Assembly: GCF_022919215.1 (NCBI RefSeq)
Contig: NZ_CP095046.1
Location: 1,850,501-1,914,500 of the forward strand
Reading direction: 5' to 3'
Length of the DNA: 64,000 nucleotides
DNA from: Hymenobacter cellulosilyticus
GTDB lineage: Bacteria; Bacteroidota; Bacteroidia; Cytophagales; Hymenobacteraceae
Shown: piece by piece, positions 26,829-36,306 of the stretch
Layout of the letters: every line of letters starts with the position of its first letter
Position numbering within the stretch: the stretch's first letter is position 1
The notes under the pieces: model-generated
Database searches by the model: none
Told to the model about the DNA's origin: nothing
Seen by the model: only the letters and a program-made list of their open reading frames with translations
Position numbers and translations under genes: made by a program

Positions 26829-27998
26829 CTAGGCGTTGGCGTGGCGCAGCACGGGCGTGGCTACCGGGGCGTAGCGGCGCTTCATGACCAGCAGGCCCAG
26901 AAAGAAGCCTCCCAGCAGCAGCGAGGCATAAATAGCCAGGTGCATGTTGTTGAAATGCCGCTTGTGGTAGGATATAAGCTCACTGGCCCGGTCGAAAGCC
27001 TGCATCACCATGTTCTGGTCGGCGTCGGAGTGGCCCGGTAGTGCTATGTACTCGAGCGAAAAGGAACTGGCCGTGCCCTGGGTCACGGGTATTCCGTCGA
27101 AGGAAGGAAGGCCGCTGGCTTGCAGACTTCCGGGGTCGAAGTAGAGCCGGTAGTAGTTTTTGCCGATGAAGCCTTTGTGCCAGTATTCCCAGGTGTTTTC
27201 GTAGCCGGCCTCGGTGGAGGCGCTGGCAGCCAGGGCAAACAGGGCCGACTCGTTGAGCTTTTCCTCTTCCGTCAGGTTTTCCGGATACAGGCCGGTGGCA
27301 TACCCTTGAAACAGCTTGATTCGGGCCTTCAGGCCGTGGCAGGCTTCTACCGCAATACTGCCGGCATTGCGGTGGTCGGGGTGGTCCTCGGGGTTGTAGC
27401 GCACGTCTGGGTCCAGGGCGTTGAGGCGAAAGTTGCGGGCCCCGTGGCTTTCCGCTACGATAATAGCCCGCACGGTTGCCTGCAGATCAGCCCAGTTGGT
27501 GTAGGTGGTGGTCCCGTCGATGGTGCGCAGGGGCAGGGGGCGCCTGTGAAACTGGTCCAGGTAAGTAATGCTCTGCCAGTTGGCCACGTCGGGCAGGCGC
27601 AAAAAGTAGTGCACGGCATTCTTGTAGCCATAGCGTGTGACGCGGTGCTGGTTGATGAGGACCGACTCGCTCGGGTGCAGGGAGTTCAGCCTGGAGCTGT
27701 CCGACTGCGCCAGGTTGGAGGCAAAGCTGGTGGAGCGCAGCGCCCCATTTTCCCGGGCCAGATACAGCGGCATCGTGCCCTGTCCGCCTTCCCGCAGGTC
27801 CTGGTCGCCGGAAGTCAGGTAAATGAACACCACCCGGGTATCCGGACTCGTGAGGTCCTGGTAGGCGTCGGGGTTCATAAAGAGCTGCCAGTCGTCGGGG
27901 TGGCCGCTGACGTAGATGGCGGTGGTAGGAGTGGCGGCAGCAGCCTTGCCGATTAGCAGCAACAGCCCGAGTACCAGGTTCCGTAGCGTTTTCTGCAT
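26829..27998 (-). CDS. PIG-L/LmbE-type deacetylase with C-terminal membrane anchor
   Basis: 389 residues. Signal peptide (MQKTLRNLVLGLLLLIG, cleavage near AAA). The zinc-site motif HPDD occurs in YVSGHPDDWQLFM near residue 33, and DHPDHRNAG near residue 210 gives the third metal ligand, the order expected for the GlcNAc-phosphatidylinositol / LmbE de-N-acetylase fold. A single helix at about 350-370 (IYASLLLGGFFLGLLVM) followed by basic residues anchors the C-terminus, so the catalytic domain should face the periplasm. Most PIG-L enzymes are cytoplasmic, so this topology is unusual. Substrate not known; an N-acetylated sugar is expected. Confidence 0.82.
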   Translation of the reverse strand: MQKTLRNLVLGLLLLIGKAAAATPTTAIYVSGHPDDWQLFMNPDAYQDLTSPDTRVVFIYLTSGDQDLREGGQGTMPLYLARENGALRSTSFASNLAQSDSSRLNSLHPSESVLINQHRVTRYGYKNAVHYFLRLPDVANWQSITYLDQFHRRPLPLRTIDGTTTYTNWADLQATVRAIIVAESHGARNFRLNALDPDVRYNPEDHPDHRNAGSIAVEACHGLKARIKLFQGYATGLYPENLTEEEKLNESALFALAASASTEAGYENTWEYWHKGFIGKNYYRLYFDPGSLQASGLPSFDGIPVTQGTASSFSLEYIALPGHSDADQNMVMQAFDRASELISYHKRHFNNMHLAIYASLLLGGFFLGLLVMKRRYAPVATPVLRHANA

Positions 27999-28382
27999 AA
28001 GCGTAGGAAAAAAGAGCAGAACGGTTGTATAAAAGAACTCGGCAACGGAGGCTAGGGAGCGGCTCTGAGTTTAAAGCTCGACAGAATAGGAAGCTGCCTG
28101 TTTTCTTATGCAGTATAATTAATCTTATTCTAATAAAAAATATAATAATACGTATTACATAGCGCTATGACGCTGCACTTCACACAACCCTTGTTTTTGG
28201 GCCCTGCTACCCTGTTGCATTTTGTGAACTTGTACCTTAACTGCGCCGATAAAAAAATGAAAGCGCCTGATCTTGAATAGGTTTGCTACTAGCCCAAGTG
28301 CTAGCGGCAGAAAGCGTTTCTTTCTGCCCCAAAGCCGGGCTGGCTACCGGCAGGAGGAAATCGGCGCCGCACTTACTGGGTT
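27999..28382. other. Intergenic stretch, AT-rich in the middle
   Basis: No gene, hairpin terminator or repeat was recognised. The AT-rich part around 28100-28160 may hold the promoter of the PIG-L gene, but no consensus match was found. Confidence 0.45.
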
Positions 28383-28901
28383 TTATTGAAGAGCGTAGCG
28401 CCCCTGAAAACTGCCTTCGACTGTGAAGCGGCGGCGCTTACCGCCGGCCCGGGCCTCGGCCTCGCAGAGCACGGCCCGGTAGGTGCCCCGAATCAAGTGG
28501 CGCTGGGCGTCGAGGGCCTGCACCTGCACCACGCCGTCGTTGAGGCCGCAAGCGGTAGAATACGCCGTGGTGGAGCCCTGCCGGTAAGAGGCGTCGCGCA
28601 CGTGCCCGCTCAGAATTTCCTTAAACCGATACTGACCCGGGGCCAGAGGGAACTGGTCAATCAGAATAGTCAGGCCCTGGTCGTCGGGGCTGTCGGTGCG
28701 CACCAGGTTTAGGCTGAGTACTTTATTGACGCCGGTTGTTACTTCCAGGCGCGAAAAAGCCGTGTCGACGGCTACGGGCTGCCCGTTGAACTTAAGCGTC
28801 AGACTGGTACGAGTAGGAGAGGCCGGAGGTGTGGCCGGCTCTTGGGCCACGGCCAAACCGCCACCCAGCCCGAAAGTCAGGAAAAACAAACGCCACCGCA
28901 T
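28383..28901 (-). CDS. Hypothetical exported protein
   Basis: 172 residues. Signal peptide MRWRLFFLTFGLGGG with cleavage after AVA, then a Pro/Thr-rich linker and a beta-rich body (SLTLKFNGQPVAV, FPLAPGQYRF, RHLIRGTYRAVLCEAEA). Cys at about 119 and 149 could form a disulfide. The final strand pattern resembles small Bacteroidota secreted proteins of the DUF6252 type but I cannot assign a family. It is followed 66 bases upstream on the same strand by the end of nothing else; the serine hydrolase stop lies at 28967, so the two may be co-transcribed. Confidence 0.6.
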   Translation of the reverse strand: MRWRLFFLTFGLGGGLAVAQEPATPPASPTRTSLTLKFNGQPVAVDTAFSRLEVTTGVNKVLSLNLVRTDSPDDQGLTILIDQFPLAPGQYRFKEILSGHVRDASYRQGSTTAYSTACGLNDGVVQVQALDAQRHLIRGTYRAVLCEAEARAGGKRRRFTVEGSFQGRYALQ

Positions 28902-28966
28902 AGTACGCGCACTAAAGTTGGAAACCGGGTACCGCCCTACCCGTGGTCAAACCGCCGGAGGGCGCC

Positions 28967-30520
28967 TTACAAACGACTGAACAGGTAAGAATCGTACTCG
29001 ATGAAGGGGTTGATGCGCATTTCGACGCTGGCCGCCTGCTGACCGTCCACTTTGAAGATGGCCGGAAAAATGCCGTAGCTCGGGTTGGAATAGGTAGCCC
29101 GGAACTCCTGCCCGTCCATGTAGTCGAGGGTAGCCGTCAGGTTGGGGTGGTTGGAAAAGCTCACCACCAGCTGCTTACCTTTTTTAGCAATGGTGATAGG
29201 GCCAAACAGCGGATGGGTAAACTGCCCGGTGTAAGCATCCAGCGTCAGCGGCAGCTTCTTTTTCTGATCCACGCGCTTTTGCAGCTTGGCTACGGCGGTG
29301 TAGGTTTCCCGGTCGCCGGTTTTGGCGCCCTGCAGGTACGCCGCGCTCCGGTTCACGTAGGGCACGCCCAGGTAGCTGTCCAGAATCTGGTAGCGCAGCG
29401 CCTCGAAGAAGCTTTGGTTGTCGTTGTTGGTCAGAATGGCAATACCGAGCTGCTCTTCGGGCACAAAGCACACGTTGCTCACTTGGCCCGTGGCCCCGCC
29501 CGTGTGCCAGAATACCTGGCTGCCAGCGTAGTCGGCCGTGAATACGCCCAGGCCGTAGGTCATGTAGTGGGTGGGCAGCATGCCCGACTTGCGGGTTGAG
29601 AGCAAGGTATTGGGGTCCCGGGTTTTGCGCAATGAGGCCCAGCTCATCAGCCGCTTGCCCTCGTACCGGCCACTGTCGAGCTGAAAGCGCAGCCACTTGG
29701 CCAGGTCCGTCACGTTGGAAACCATGCTGCCGCAGGGCCCGATGTTGTCGATATGGTCGAAGGGCATCAGGGCCAGGGGGCCGAAGGTGTTGGAGTAGGG
29801 CAGGGCAATGTTGGGCCGCTGCCCAAAGCCGGCGGTGCCGGTGTAGGTGCTGGTCATGCCCAGGGGCTGGAGCAGGTTTTGCTGCACGTAGTCGTCCCAG
29901 GTGGTGCCGCCGGTGGCTGCCGGAATCACCTGGCCCGCTGCCACGAAGCCGGCGTTGCAGTAGCCGTAGTCTTTGCGAAACTGCCCGTTGGGCTTAAGCA
30001 GGCGCATGCGGTTCACTACTTCGGCCCGGCTCAGGTCGGAGTCCCAGAAGGTGAAGTCGCCTTGGAAAGTCTTGGTGCCGAAGTGGTGGCCCATCAGGTC
30101 GCGCACGGTCACCAGGCGGGTCGAGACGGAATCGTAGAGGCGGAAGCCGGGCAGGTACTTGGTGACCCGGTCATCGAGGGAAAGTTTCTTGTCGTCTTCG
30201 AGCTTGGCCAGGGCCGTACCAGTGAACAGCTTGGTATTGGAGGCAATCATGAACAGCGTGTTGGCGTCCACGGGCTCGGGTTTGCCCACAGCCCGTACGC
30301 CGTAGCCCTTGCTGACCACCACCTGGCCGTTTTTTACCACTACCACGGCCAAGCCCGGAATCTGCCACTGCCGCATGCCCCGCTCGATGTAGCGGTCCAG
30401 GCTGTCGGTCATGAAGCGGCTGGGCGTGCGCTGCTGAGCCGTAGCCGCTGGAGCACCGCCCGTTAGCAGGCTTAGGGACAGGGCGGAAAGGGCAGTCAGG
30501 CGGGAAAAAAGCGTAGGCAT
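28967..30520 (-). CDS. Exported serine hydrolase (beta-lactamase class C fold, DUF3471-like tail)
   Basis: 517 residues from the ATG at 30520, which gives a signal peptide (MPTLFSRLTALSALSLSLL). Motifs: S94-N-T-K97 nucleophile, Y187-C-N189, and FWHTGGATG as the third KTG-like motif. Residues about 400-517 form a separate beta-rich C-terminal domain of the DUF3471 kind (LDAYTGQFTHPLFGPITI). Periplasmic peptidase or esterase related to AmpC and D-amino-acid amidases; true beta-lactamase activity is not implied. Unlike the hydrolase at 11129 it has no T9SS tail and keeps the Asn in the second motif. Confidence 0.87.
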   Translation of the reverse strand: MPTLFSRLTALSALSLSLLTGGAPAATAQQRTPSRFMTDSLDRYIERGMRQWQIPGLAVVVVKNGQVVVSKGYGVRAVGKPEPVDANTLFMIASNTKLFTGTALAKLEDDKKLSLDDRVTKYLPGFRLYDSVSTRLVTVRDLMGHHFGTKTFQGDFTFWDSDLSRAEVVNRMRLLKPNGQFRKDYGYCNAGFVAAGQVIPAATGGTTWDDYVQQNLLQPLGMTSTYTGTAGFGQRPNIALPYSNTFGPLALMPFDHIDNIGPCGSMVSNVTDLAKWLRFQLDSGRYEGKRLMSWASLRKTRDPNTLLSTRKSGMLPTHYMTYGLGVFTADYAGSQVFWHTGGATGQVSNVCFVPEEQLGIAILTNNDNQSFFEALRYQILDSYLGVPYVNRSAAYLQGAKTGDRETYTAVAKLQKRVDQKKKLPLTLDAYTGQFTHPLFGPITIAKKGKQLVVSFSNHPNLTATLDYMDGQEFRATYSNPSYGIFPAIFKVDGQQAASVEMRINPFIEYDSYLFSRL

Positions 30521-30587
30521 AGAGGGAAGAGCGAAAAAGAAAAAAGCGGCCGGGCCGGTACCAGTTCTTGAAATTGGCACTATAAAA

Positions 30588-30630
30588 CGACAAAACCGCC
30601 TCTATCCGGGATAGAAGCGGTTTTATTTTG
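30588..30630 (-). terminator. Terminator after the aminotransferase
   Basis: AAAACCGC-TCTATC / GATAGA-GCGGTTTT stem with one bulge on each side and CGG loop; T-rich on both flanks, so it can also act on the other strand. Confidence 0.82.
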
Positions 30631-30698
30631 AGTGCTGCTCACCGGCCGCCGTTACCGATGACCGAGTTGATGCCCGCGCCGGGAAGCTGGGAAGTGTG

Positions 30699-31925
30699 TC
30701 AATTATGGTCCAGGGCGGCTTCGGGCACGGCTATTTCCCGGCCCGGATATACCAGCAGAGCTTGCTCCAGGCAGGTCAGGGCCCGGTCCAGGTGGGTGCA
30801 GTTGAGCACGTAAGCCATGCGCACCTGCTGCTTGCCCAGGTTCTTGGTGGCGTAAAAGCCGCTGGCCGGCGTGAGCATCACCGTTTCATTTTCGTAGGAA
30901 AACGATTCGAGCAGCCACTGGCAGAACGTGTCGCAGTCGTCGACAGGCAGGTGGGCCATGACGTAGAACGCGCCGCCGGGCACGGGGCACTCCACGCCGG
31001 GCATGGCCCGCAGGCGCTGCACCATCAGGTCGCGGCGGTTGAGGTACTCGGCCTTGGTTTGGTCGAAATAGGTGTCGGGCAGTTCGGAGGCGGCCTCGGC
31101 CAGCACCTGGGCCAGGCCCGGCGGACTTATCCGCATCTGGGCAAACTTGAAGGCGGTTTGCTGCAGGGCCTTATTCTTGGTCACGAAAGCGCCAATGCGC
31201 GCCCCGCAGGCACTGTAGCGCTTGGAAATGGTGTCGAGCACCACGATATGGTCGTCGGCGCCCTCCAGGTGCATGGCGCTGACGTACTCCCGGTCGTAGC
31301 AAAACTCCCGGTAGGCTTCGTCGCTGAACAGGTATAGGTCGTGGCGCACGCACAGGTCCTTGAGCTGCTCGAGTTCCTGGCGGCTGTACACGTAGCCAGT
31401 CGGGTTGTTGGGCGTACACAGCAGCAGGGCCTTGCTGCGGGGCGTGATGCGGCGCTCAAACTCCTCGATGGGCGGCAGGGCAAAGCCGTCGGCTATGGAT
31501 GAGGTAACGGGCACGATGCGTACGTCGGCAGCCACGGCAAAAGCGGTGTAGGCCCCGTAGAACGGCTCGGGAATGATGAGCTCGTCGCCGGGGTTGAGGC
31601 AGCTCATCAGGGCAAAGAAAATGGCCTCGCTGCCGCCCGCCGTCACCAGAATATCTTCGACCCCGACCTGGATGCCCACGCGCTGGTAGTAGTCGGCCAG
31701 CTTGCGGCGGTAGCTCAGGTAGCCCGCCGTGGGACTGTATTCCAGCACCCGGATGTCGGCCTGCTGCACGGCGGCCATCATTGTGGGCGGGGTTTCAATG
31801 TCGGGCTGACCGATGTTGAGATGATGCACGCGCACGCCGCGCTGCTTGGCGGCCTCGGCAAAAGGAGTGAGCCGGCGGTACGGCGACAACGGCATAGCGT
31901 GGCCACGCTGCGAGACTTCCAACAT
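30699..31925 (-). CDS. Class I/II pyridoxal-phosphate aminotransferase
   Basis: 408 residues from the ATG at 31925 (MLEVSQRGHAMP). Fold type I aminotransferase of the aspartate/aromatic group: LNIGQPDIETP at the N-terminus, YSPTAGYLSYR for the substrate site, TAGGSEAIFFA in the phosphate-binding loop, TPNNPTGYVYS, FSDEAYREFCYD, and the Schiff-base Lys in DTISKRYSACGARIG. GGAFYVMAHLP contains the late Phe/Tyr block, and the Arg that binds the substrate carboxylate lies in the final 40 residues. The exact amino-acid specificity cannot be read from sequence. Single gene, divergent from DinB at 32049. Confidence 0.87.
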   Translation of the reverse strand: MLEVSQRGHAMPLSPYRRLTPFAEAAKQRGVRVHHLNIGQPDIETPPTMMAAVQQADIRVLEYSPTAGYLSYRRKLADYYQRVGIQVGVEDILVTAGGSEAIFFALMSCLNPGDELIIPEPFYGAYTAFAVAADVRIVPVTSSIADGFALPPIEEFERRITPRSKALLLCTPNNPTGYVYSRQELEQLKDLCVRHDLYLFSDEAYREFCYDREYVSAMHLEGADDHIVVLDTISKRYSACGARIGAFVTKNKALQQTAFKFAQMRISPPGLAQVLAEAASELPDTYFDQTKAEYLNRRDLMVQRLRAMPGVECPVPGGAFYVMAHLPVDDCDTFCQWLLESFSYENETVMLTPASGFYATKNLGKQQVRMAYVLNCTHLDRALTCLEQALLVYPGREIAVPEAALDHN

Positions 31926-32048
31926 GGGCAAAAGGTAAGCACCAACCAAAAACAGGAAGGGTTGGGCGGTGAAGAAAAGCGTTCCGAATCAGCAAAAAGC
32001 AAACAATTACGCGTTCTAACAAGAATATCCTTTCGCGGTTAGCAAGCT

Positions 32049-32580
32049 ATGTCCTCAACCAACCCTCTGGAAGTCTGGCTCCGGGGCCCCTGCCCGACGT
32101 GCCCCGCTGCTACAGCCCGTGGCCCACGCCCTGCTGCAGGCCCGCGAAGAGCTCAATACTTTGCTGATTGACTTTCCCGCTGGCCTGCTCTGGCAGCGTC
32201 CGGGCGGAGTGGCTTCGGTGGGGTTTCACCTGCAGCACCTGAGCGGCGTGCTCGACCGGCTGCTAACCTACGCCCGCGGCGAGGCTCTGACGCCGGCGCA
32301 GCTGCTAGCCCTGGAGCAGGAAGGTCAGCCTGCCACCCCTAATACAACTGCCGCCGACCTAGTAACAGCCTTCAACCAGCAGGTAGACAAAGCTCTGGCG
32401 CAGCTCATTGCCACGCCGGAAGCTGCGCTGACCCAGGCGTGCGGCGTGGGCCGGGCCCAGCTGCCGTCTACCGTGCTGGGCCTGTTGGTGCACGCCGCCG
32501 AGCACACCATGCGCCATTTGGGCCAACTGCTGGTTACAGCCCGGGTGTTGCAGGCGCAGGCCGGTAATACTCCCGAATAA
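32049..32580 (+). CDS. DinB family protein (two frameshifts as assembled)
   Basis: Restored length about 177 residues. DinB/YfiT four-helix bundle, a family of metal-dependent thiol-transferase-like proteins. The histidines lie in GFHLQHLSGVLDRLL and VHAAEHTMRHLGQLL, the usual His triad positions. The ATG at 32049 (MSSTNPLEVWLRGP) is in another frame from the body. Restoring one C in each of the runs 32087-32090 and 32102-32105 gives WLRGPLPDVPPLLQPVAHALLQ, a run that reads through cleanly. The terminal helix is intact. Function in the cell is unknown. Confidence 0.8.
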
Positions 32581-32719
32581 GGCTTGACTGTCAGGGTTTT
32601 GTTGCGTATCTTACGTAGAGCCGGCTAGCTGCTTCACGGCTCAGGACGACGTTGTTACCGCGCTTGTAGCCTGTACGCTTTACCCGCCCGGCATTATCCA
32701 CCTTCTGGCCATACTTCCG

Positions 32720-34195
32720 ATGCTGCATGGACAAAGAAGTTGTGTGCCGTCTGCCTTGCTGGGCTTGCTTCTGGCCAGCTGCGTGCTTTTACAGCCCCTC
32801 GGCAGCGTGGCGGCCCGTGGTGGCAAGCCGGGCCGGGCCGCTACCGACAGCCCCTCGGCGGGGCTTTACCTGCGGGTTCTGCTCGATACGGCTGCTCTGG
32901 GCGCTTTGGCTACCTATGACCGGCTGGGGCTGCAGGCGGGGGCCGTAGTTCAAAGTTTTTACGCCCGGCGCAGTTTCGAGCCTGCCTGGACGGAACACGC
33001 CACCGGCTGGACAGCCCCGGCCCAGGAGGCGGTGCAGCTAGTGGGTCGGGCCCGGGAGTTTGGCCTAAGTCCGGCGGTCTATGGTTACCGGCAGCTGGCC
33101 ACCCTGCCCGATTCGCTGGCTACGGCGCCCACCGCCGACGCCCGGAGTCGGCAACTGGCTACCTACGAGCTGCGCCTTACCGACGCCTTGCTGCGCTACG
33201 CGGCCCACTTGCGTACCGGCCAGCTCGACGCCCAGACCCTGCAGCCTGCGTCCCTGACGGGCGAAACGGCCCAGCAGGCTACCGTCGCCCTGGAGCAGGC
33301 TCTGGCCGCGGCGGCGCTTGGGCCCAGCCTGCTGCAGTGCCAGCCCGCCGGCGTCTTGTACCACCAAGTGCAGCAGGCCTGGAGCCGTCAGCTGGCGGCC
33401 GACACGCTGCACCGGGCCGGCAACGAGGCTGATTTCCGCCGGGTCGCGGTGAACCTGGAGCGGCTGCGCTTGGAAACGTCAGTTGCCGATACGGGCGAGG
33501 TGGCTCTGGTCAATATTCCGGCGTTTCGGCTCCAGATATTAAAGGCTGGCCGGGTAGTGCAAAGCCACCGCGTGGTGGTGGGCAAGCCCGAAACGCCCAC
33601 GCCCACGCTCACCAGCCGGCTTATCGTGTTTGTTACGGCTCCCGACTGGCGCGTGCCCTACAGCATTGCCGTGCAGGAAATGCTGCCCCAGCTGCGGGAC
33701 GACCCCGGCTTCCTCTACGACAACCACTACCGCCTCTACGACTACCGCAACCGGCTGGTAAACCCCTGGCACGTGCGTTGGAGCAAAGTGACGCCCGAGG
33801 CATTCCCTTACACTGTTCGGCAAACCGCCGGGCGGCACAATGCCTTGGGCAACATCGTGTTTTACTTCGCCAATCAGCACGCCGTATTCCTGCACGATAC
33901 CCCGGCGCGCAGCCTGTTTCAACGGCCGCAGCGGGCCCTGAGTCACGGCTGCGTGCGGGTGGAAAAGCCATTGGCCTTGGCCACGTATCTGCTGCGGCGC
34001 GAAAACCAGCAGGCGGCCCTGCCGAGCGTGCACCGCAGCATTGCCCAACGCGAGAAGTGCCGCTTCGACCTGGCCCAGGGCCTGCCCTTGCAGATTCGCT
34101 ACTACACCTGCCAGGCCGACAACGGCCGCCTGCAGTTTTATGCCGACGTGTACTGCCAGGATGAGCCGCTGCTGGCCGCTTTGTTTGGCCGCTAA
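32720..34195 (+). CDS. YcbB-like L,D-transpeptidase
   Basis: 491 residues. A hydrophobic signal or anchor (ALLGLLLASCVLL) opens the protein; the Cys in LLASC could be lipidated. A peptidoglycan-binding-like helical region (about 90-240, with QEAVQLVGRAREFGL) is followed by the YkuD/L,D-transpeptidase domain (about 255-440). The active-site signature is H409-G-C411-V-R in ALSHGCVRV, with FLHDTPA upstream. The long insertion between domain strands and the size place it with YcbB (LdtD). It forms 3-3 cross-links in peptidoglycan or attaches proteins to it. Confidence 0.88.
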   Translation: MLHGQRSCVPSALLGLLLASCVLLQPLGSVAARGGKPGRAATDSPSAGLYLRVLLDTAALGALATYDRLGLQAGAVVQSFYARRSFEPAWTEHATGWTAPAQEAVQLVGRAREFGLSPAVYGYRQLATLPDSLATAPTADARSRQLATYELRLTDALLRYAAHLRTGQLDAQTLQPASLTGETAQQATVALEQALAAAALGPSLLQCQPAGVLYHQVQQAWSRQLAADTLHRAGNEADFRRVAVNLERLRLETSVADTGEVALVNIPAFRLQILKAGRVVQSHRVVVGKPETPTPTLTSRLIVFVTAPDWRVPYSIAVQEMLPQLRDDPGFLYDNHYRLYDYRNRLVNPWHVRWSKVTPEAFPYTVRQTAGRHNALGNIVFYFANQHAVFLHDTPARSLFQRPQRALSHGCVRVEKPLALATYLLRRENQQAALPSVHRSIAQREKCRFDLAQGLPLQIRYYTCQADNGRLQFYADVYCQDEPLLAALFGR

Positions 34196-34400
34196 AGTCG
34201 GGTTTTAAGCTCTTCGTTGCCGGTTGGTACCGGATAAGCCGGGGTTGGTGTAATAAACTTCAAAAGCGCTACGCAGCCTGCTACCTTTCCCCAGACAATT
34301 GAACTCCAGAGTACTGCTAGGGACTAGGCTGAACTGCTTGGCCGGTGCCCCGCCCAGTACCTAAAGTGGAGAAGGGATACAATTGGTTTGGAAGAGAATT

Positions 34401-34432
34401 AAAAAAGGGCACCTAGTAAGGTGCCCTTTTTT
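34401..34432. terminator. Strong bidirectional terminator
   Basis: AAAAAAGGGCACC / GGTGCCCTTTTTT with a 6-base loop. Serves the minus-strand helix-turn-helix gene at 34460 and possibly the transpeptidase, although that lies 200 bases upstream. Confidence 0.9.
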
Positions 34433-34459
34433 GTGGAATCAACAGGCGGGTGCGAGCCG

Positions 34460-34911
34460 CTACTGGCAGGCAACGGCCGTTGGTCCCGTTTGCCGAATCC
34501 GCTTCAGAGCCTTACTTACCGTGACGTAGCTGATGGAGGGCGCGTAGCCGGCCCCACCAGAAACTCAGCCAGCTGGCGCAAGCTCCAGGACGCGTGCGGC
34601 TCGTCGGCTACCAGATGAGTGAGGACGGCCTCCGCGGCGGGAGTAAGCTTGGTAGGCGCGCCGCCCTGCACCGAGGCTGCCAGGTAGGCGGTAAGACCCA
34701 GGCGGCGGTAGGCCCGGCGCATGGCGTACACCCGGTCTTCGGTGGTGCCCAGGTGCTGGGCGCAGGTAGCAGCCGAGTGGCCTGCGGCCCAGTACAGCAG
34801 TACCTGGGCCCGGTTGTGTTGCAGCGGCAGTAAGCCTTCTTGCCGCAGATAGTCGTCGAGCTGCTGGCGCTGCCGGGTGGTTAAATGGAGGGTCTGTCGT
34901 TGGCGCCCCAT
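34460..34911 (-). CDS. Stand-alone IS630-like helix-turn-helix protein (one frameshift as assembled)
   Basis: Restored length about 150 residues. It matches the N-terminal DNA-binding part of IS630-family transposases: HLTTRQRQQLDDYL, RAQVLLYWAAGHSAATCAQHLG (first helix-turn-helix) and a second winged helix ending SYVTVSKALKRIRQTGP. The catalytic DDE domain is absent, and the stop is followed directly by a terminator, so this is a free-standing protein, not a chopped transposase. One C is missing in the run 34552-34555. It ends the PUL region and its role is unknown; regulation or a domesticated element are both possible. Confidence 0.65.
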
Positions 34912-34954
34912 GATAGTATAAAGGATAAGGTTGATAAAAAACGAAGGCTTAGGA

Positions 34955-36256
34955 TTACTGCGCCGGCTGCCGGACTACGTGGCCCTTCAAGCCGTACCAG
35001 AGGATGTAGAGGTAGCAGAGCACGGGCAGCAGAAAGGCCAGGCGCAGGGCATGCACCCCGCCGCCCCCGCTCTGGCTGTCGGCAAGCAGGCCGAAGAGCG
35101 GCGGAATCAGGGCCCCGCCCACGATGGCAGCCGAGAGCAGGCCCGAGGCATCCTCCGTGTGCCGCCCCAGCCCGGCCACGGCCAGCGTGAAGATGACTGG
35201 GAACATCACCGCATTCATCAAGCCCACGGCCAGCAAGCTCCACATGGCCACGGCCCCGCTGGTGTTGATGGAGAGGAGCACGAGCAGCACCGCGCCCACG
35301 GCCGTGACGGCCAGCACCCGCCCGGGCCGCACGGCCCGCAGCACAAAAATGCCGGCAAACCGCCCCAGCATGGCCGCCCCCCAGTAGAAGGCCACCTGCT
35401 CGCCCGCGTCACGGGCGGCCATGCCCATCACTTCGGGCTGACCCAGGTAGCTGACGATGTGCGAGCCAATGGCCACCTCGGCCCCCACGTAAGCAAAGAT
35501 GCCCACCAGGCCCAGCACCAGGTGGCGGAAATGCCAGGCCCGCTGCGTGTCGCCGGCCGGGGCCGGGGCGTGGGCAATCTGGGGCAGCTTGAGGAAGGCC
35601 AGCAGCAGGCTAATGAGCACCAGCACGGCGGCAATGCCCAGGTAGAGGTACTGCACCGACGTGATGTCCAGGGCCGCCGTCTGGGCCGGGGTGAGCTGGC
35701 TCAGGTCGGGCAGGTGGGAAAGAATCAGGCGCGCGCCCAGCACGGGGGCAATGGTGGTAGCCAGCGAGTTGAAGGCCTGCGTGAGCGTGAGGCGGGAGGA
35801 CGCCGTGTGCGGCGGGCCCAGGATGGCCACGTAGGGGTTGCCAGCCACCTGCAGGGTGACCACGCCGGTGGCCAGCACGAACAGGGCGCCCAGGAACAGG
35901 GCGAAGGTGCGGCTCTCGGCGGCGGGGAAGAACAGGCAGCAGCCGGCGGCGGCAATGAGGAAGCCCACGAGCATGCCGCCCTTGTAGCCCAGGCGCTTGA
36001 CGAGCCAGCCGGCGGGCACGCCCATGACCAGATAGGCGCCGAAGAAGCAGAAGTTGACCAGGTTGACCTTGGCGTAGCTGAGCGTGAAGAGGCCCTTGAG
36101 GTAAGGAATCAGGATGTCATTGAGACAGGTGATAAAGCCCATCATGAAGAACAGCACCGTCAGCGAGGCCAGTGCCGACGTGTAGCGCGGCGTGGGCTGG
36201 TCGGTGCCAGTGGGGGCAGCACTAGCACTGGTGGAAGTAGGGGCAACAAGGGCCAT
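34955..36256 (-). CDS. Sugar MFS transporter (FucP/GluP-like)
   Basis: 433 residues with 12 helices. Matches the fucose/glucose-galactose permease group: LTVLFFMMGFITCLNDILIPYLK in helix 1, where the Asn/Asp pair is diagnostic, VNFCFFGAYLVMGVPAGWLV in helix 2, and VTLQVAGNPYVAILGP in helix 4. It carries monosaccharides across the inner membrane with protons. It follows the GH30 and SGNH genes on the same strand, 51 bases after the SGNH stop, so the sugar released by the locus is its probable cargo. That supports a glucose or galactose product, not xylose. Confidence 0.88.
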   Translation of the reverse strand: MALVAPTSTSASAAPTGTDQPTPRYTSALASLTVLFFMMGFITCLNDILIPYLKGLFTLSYAKVNLVNFCFFGAYLVMGVPAGWLVKRLGYKGGMLVGFLIAAAGCCLFFPAAESRTFALFLGALFVLATGVVTLQVAGNPYVAILGPPHTASSRLTLTQAFNSLATTIAPVLGARLILSHLPDLSQLTPAQTAALDITSVQYLYLGIAAVLVLISLLLAFLKLPQIAHAPAPAGDTQRAWHFRHLVLGLVGIFAYVGAEVAIGSHIVSYLGQPEVMGMAARDAGEQVAFYWGAAMLGRFAGIFVLRAVRPGRVLAVTAVGAVLLVLLSINTSGAVAMWSLLAVGLMNAVMFPVIFTLAVAGLGRHTEDASGLLSAAIVGGALIPPLFGLLADSQSGGGGVHALRLAFLLPVLCYLYILWYGLKGHVVRQPAQ

Positions 36257-36306
36257 ACGGAGGCGAAAAAGGAAGTGGAAAGGAGAAAGTAGTCCGGGAA
36301 AGGCCG

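Noticed and set aside
34516..34911. Remnant of an IS630 insertion sequence
   Set aside because: No DDE domain fragments, terminal inverted repeats or target duplications were found near it; a terminator follows directly.
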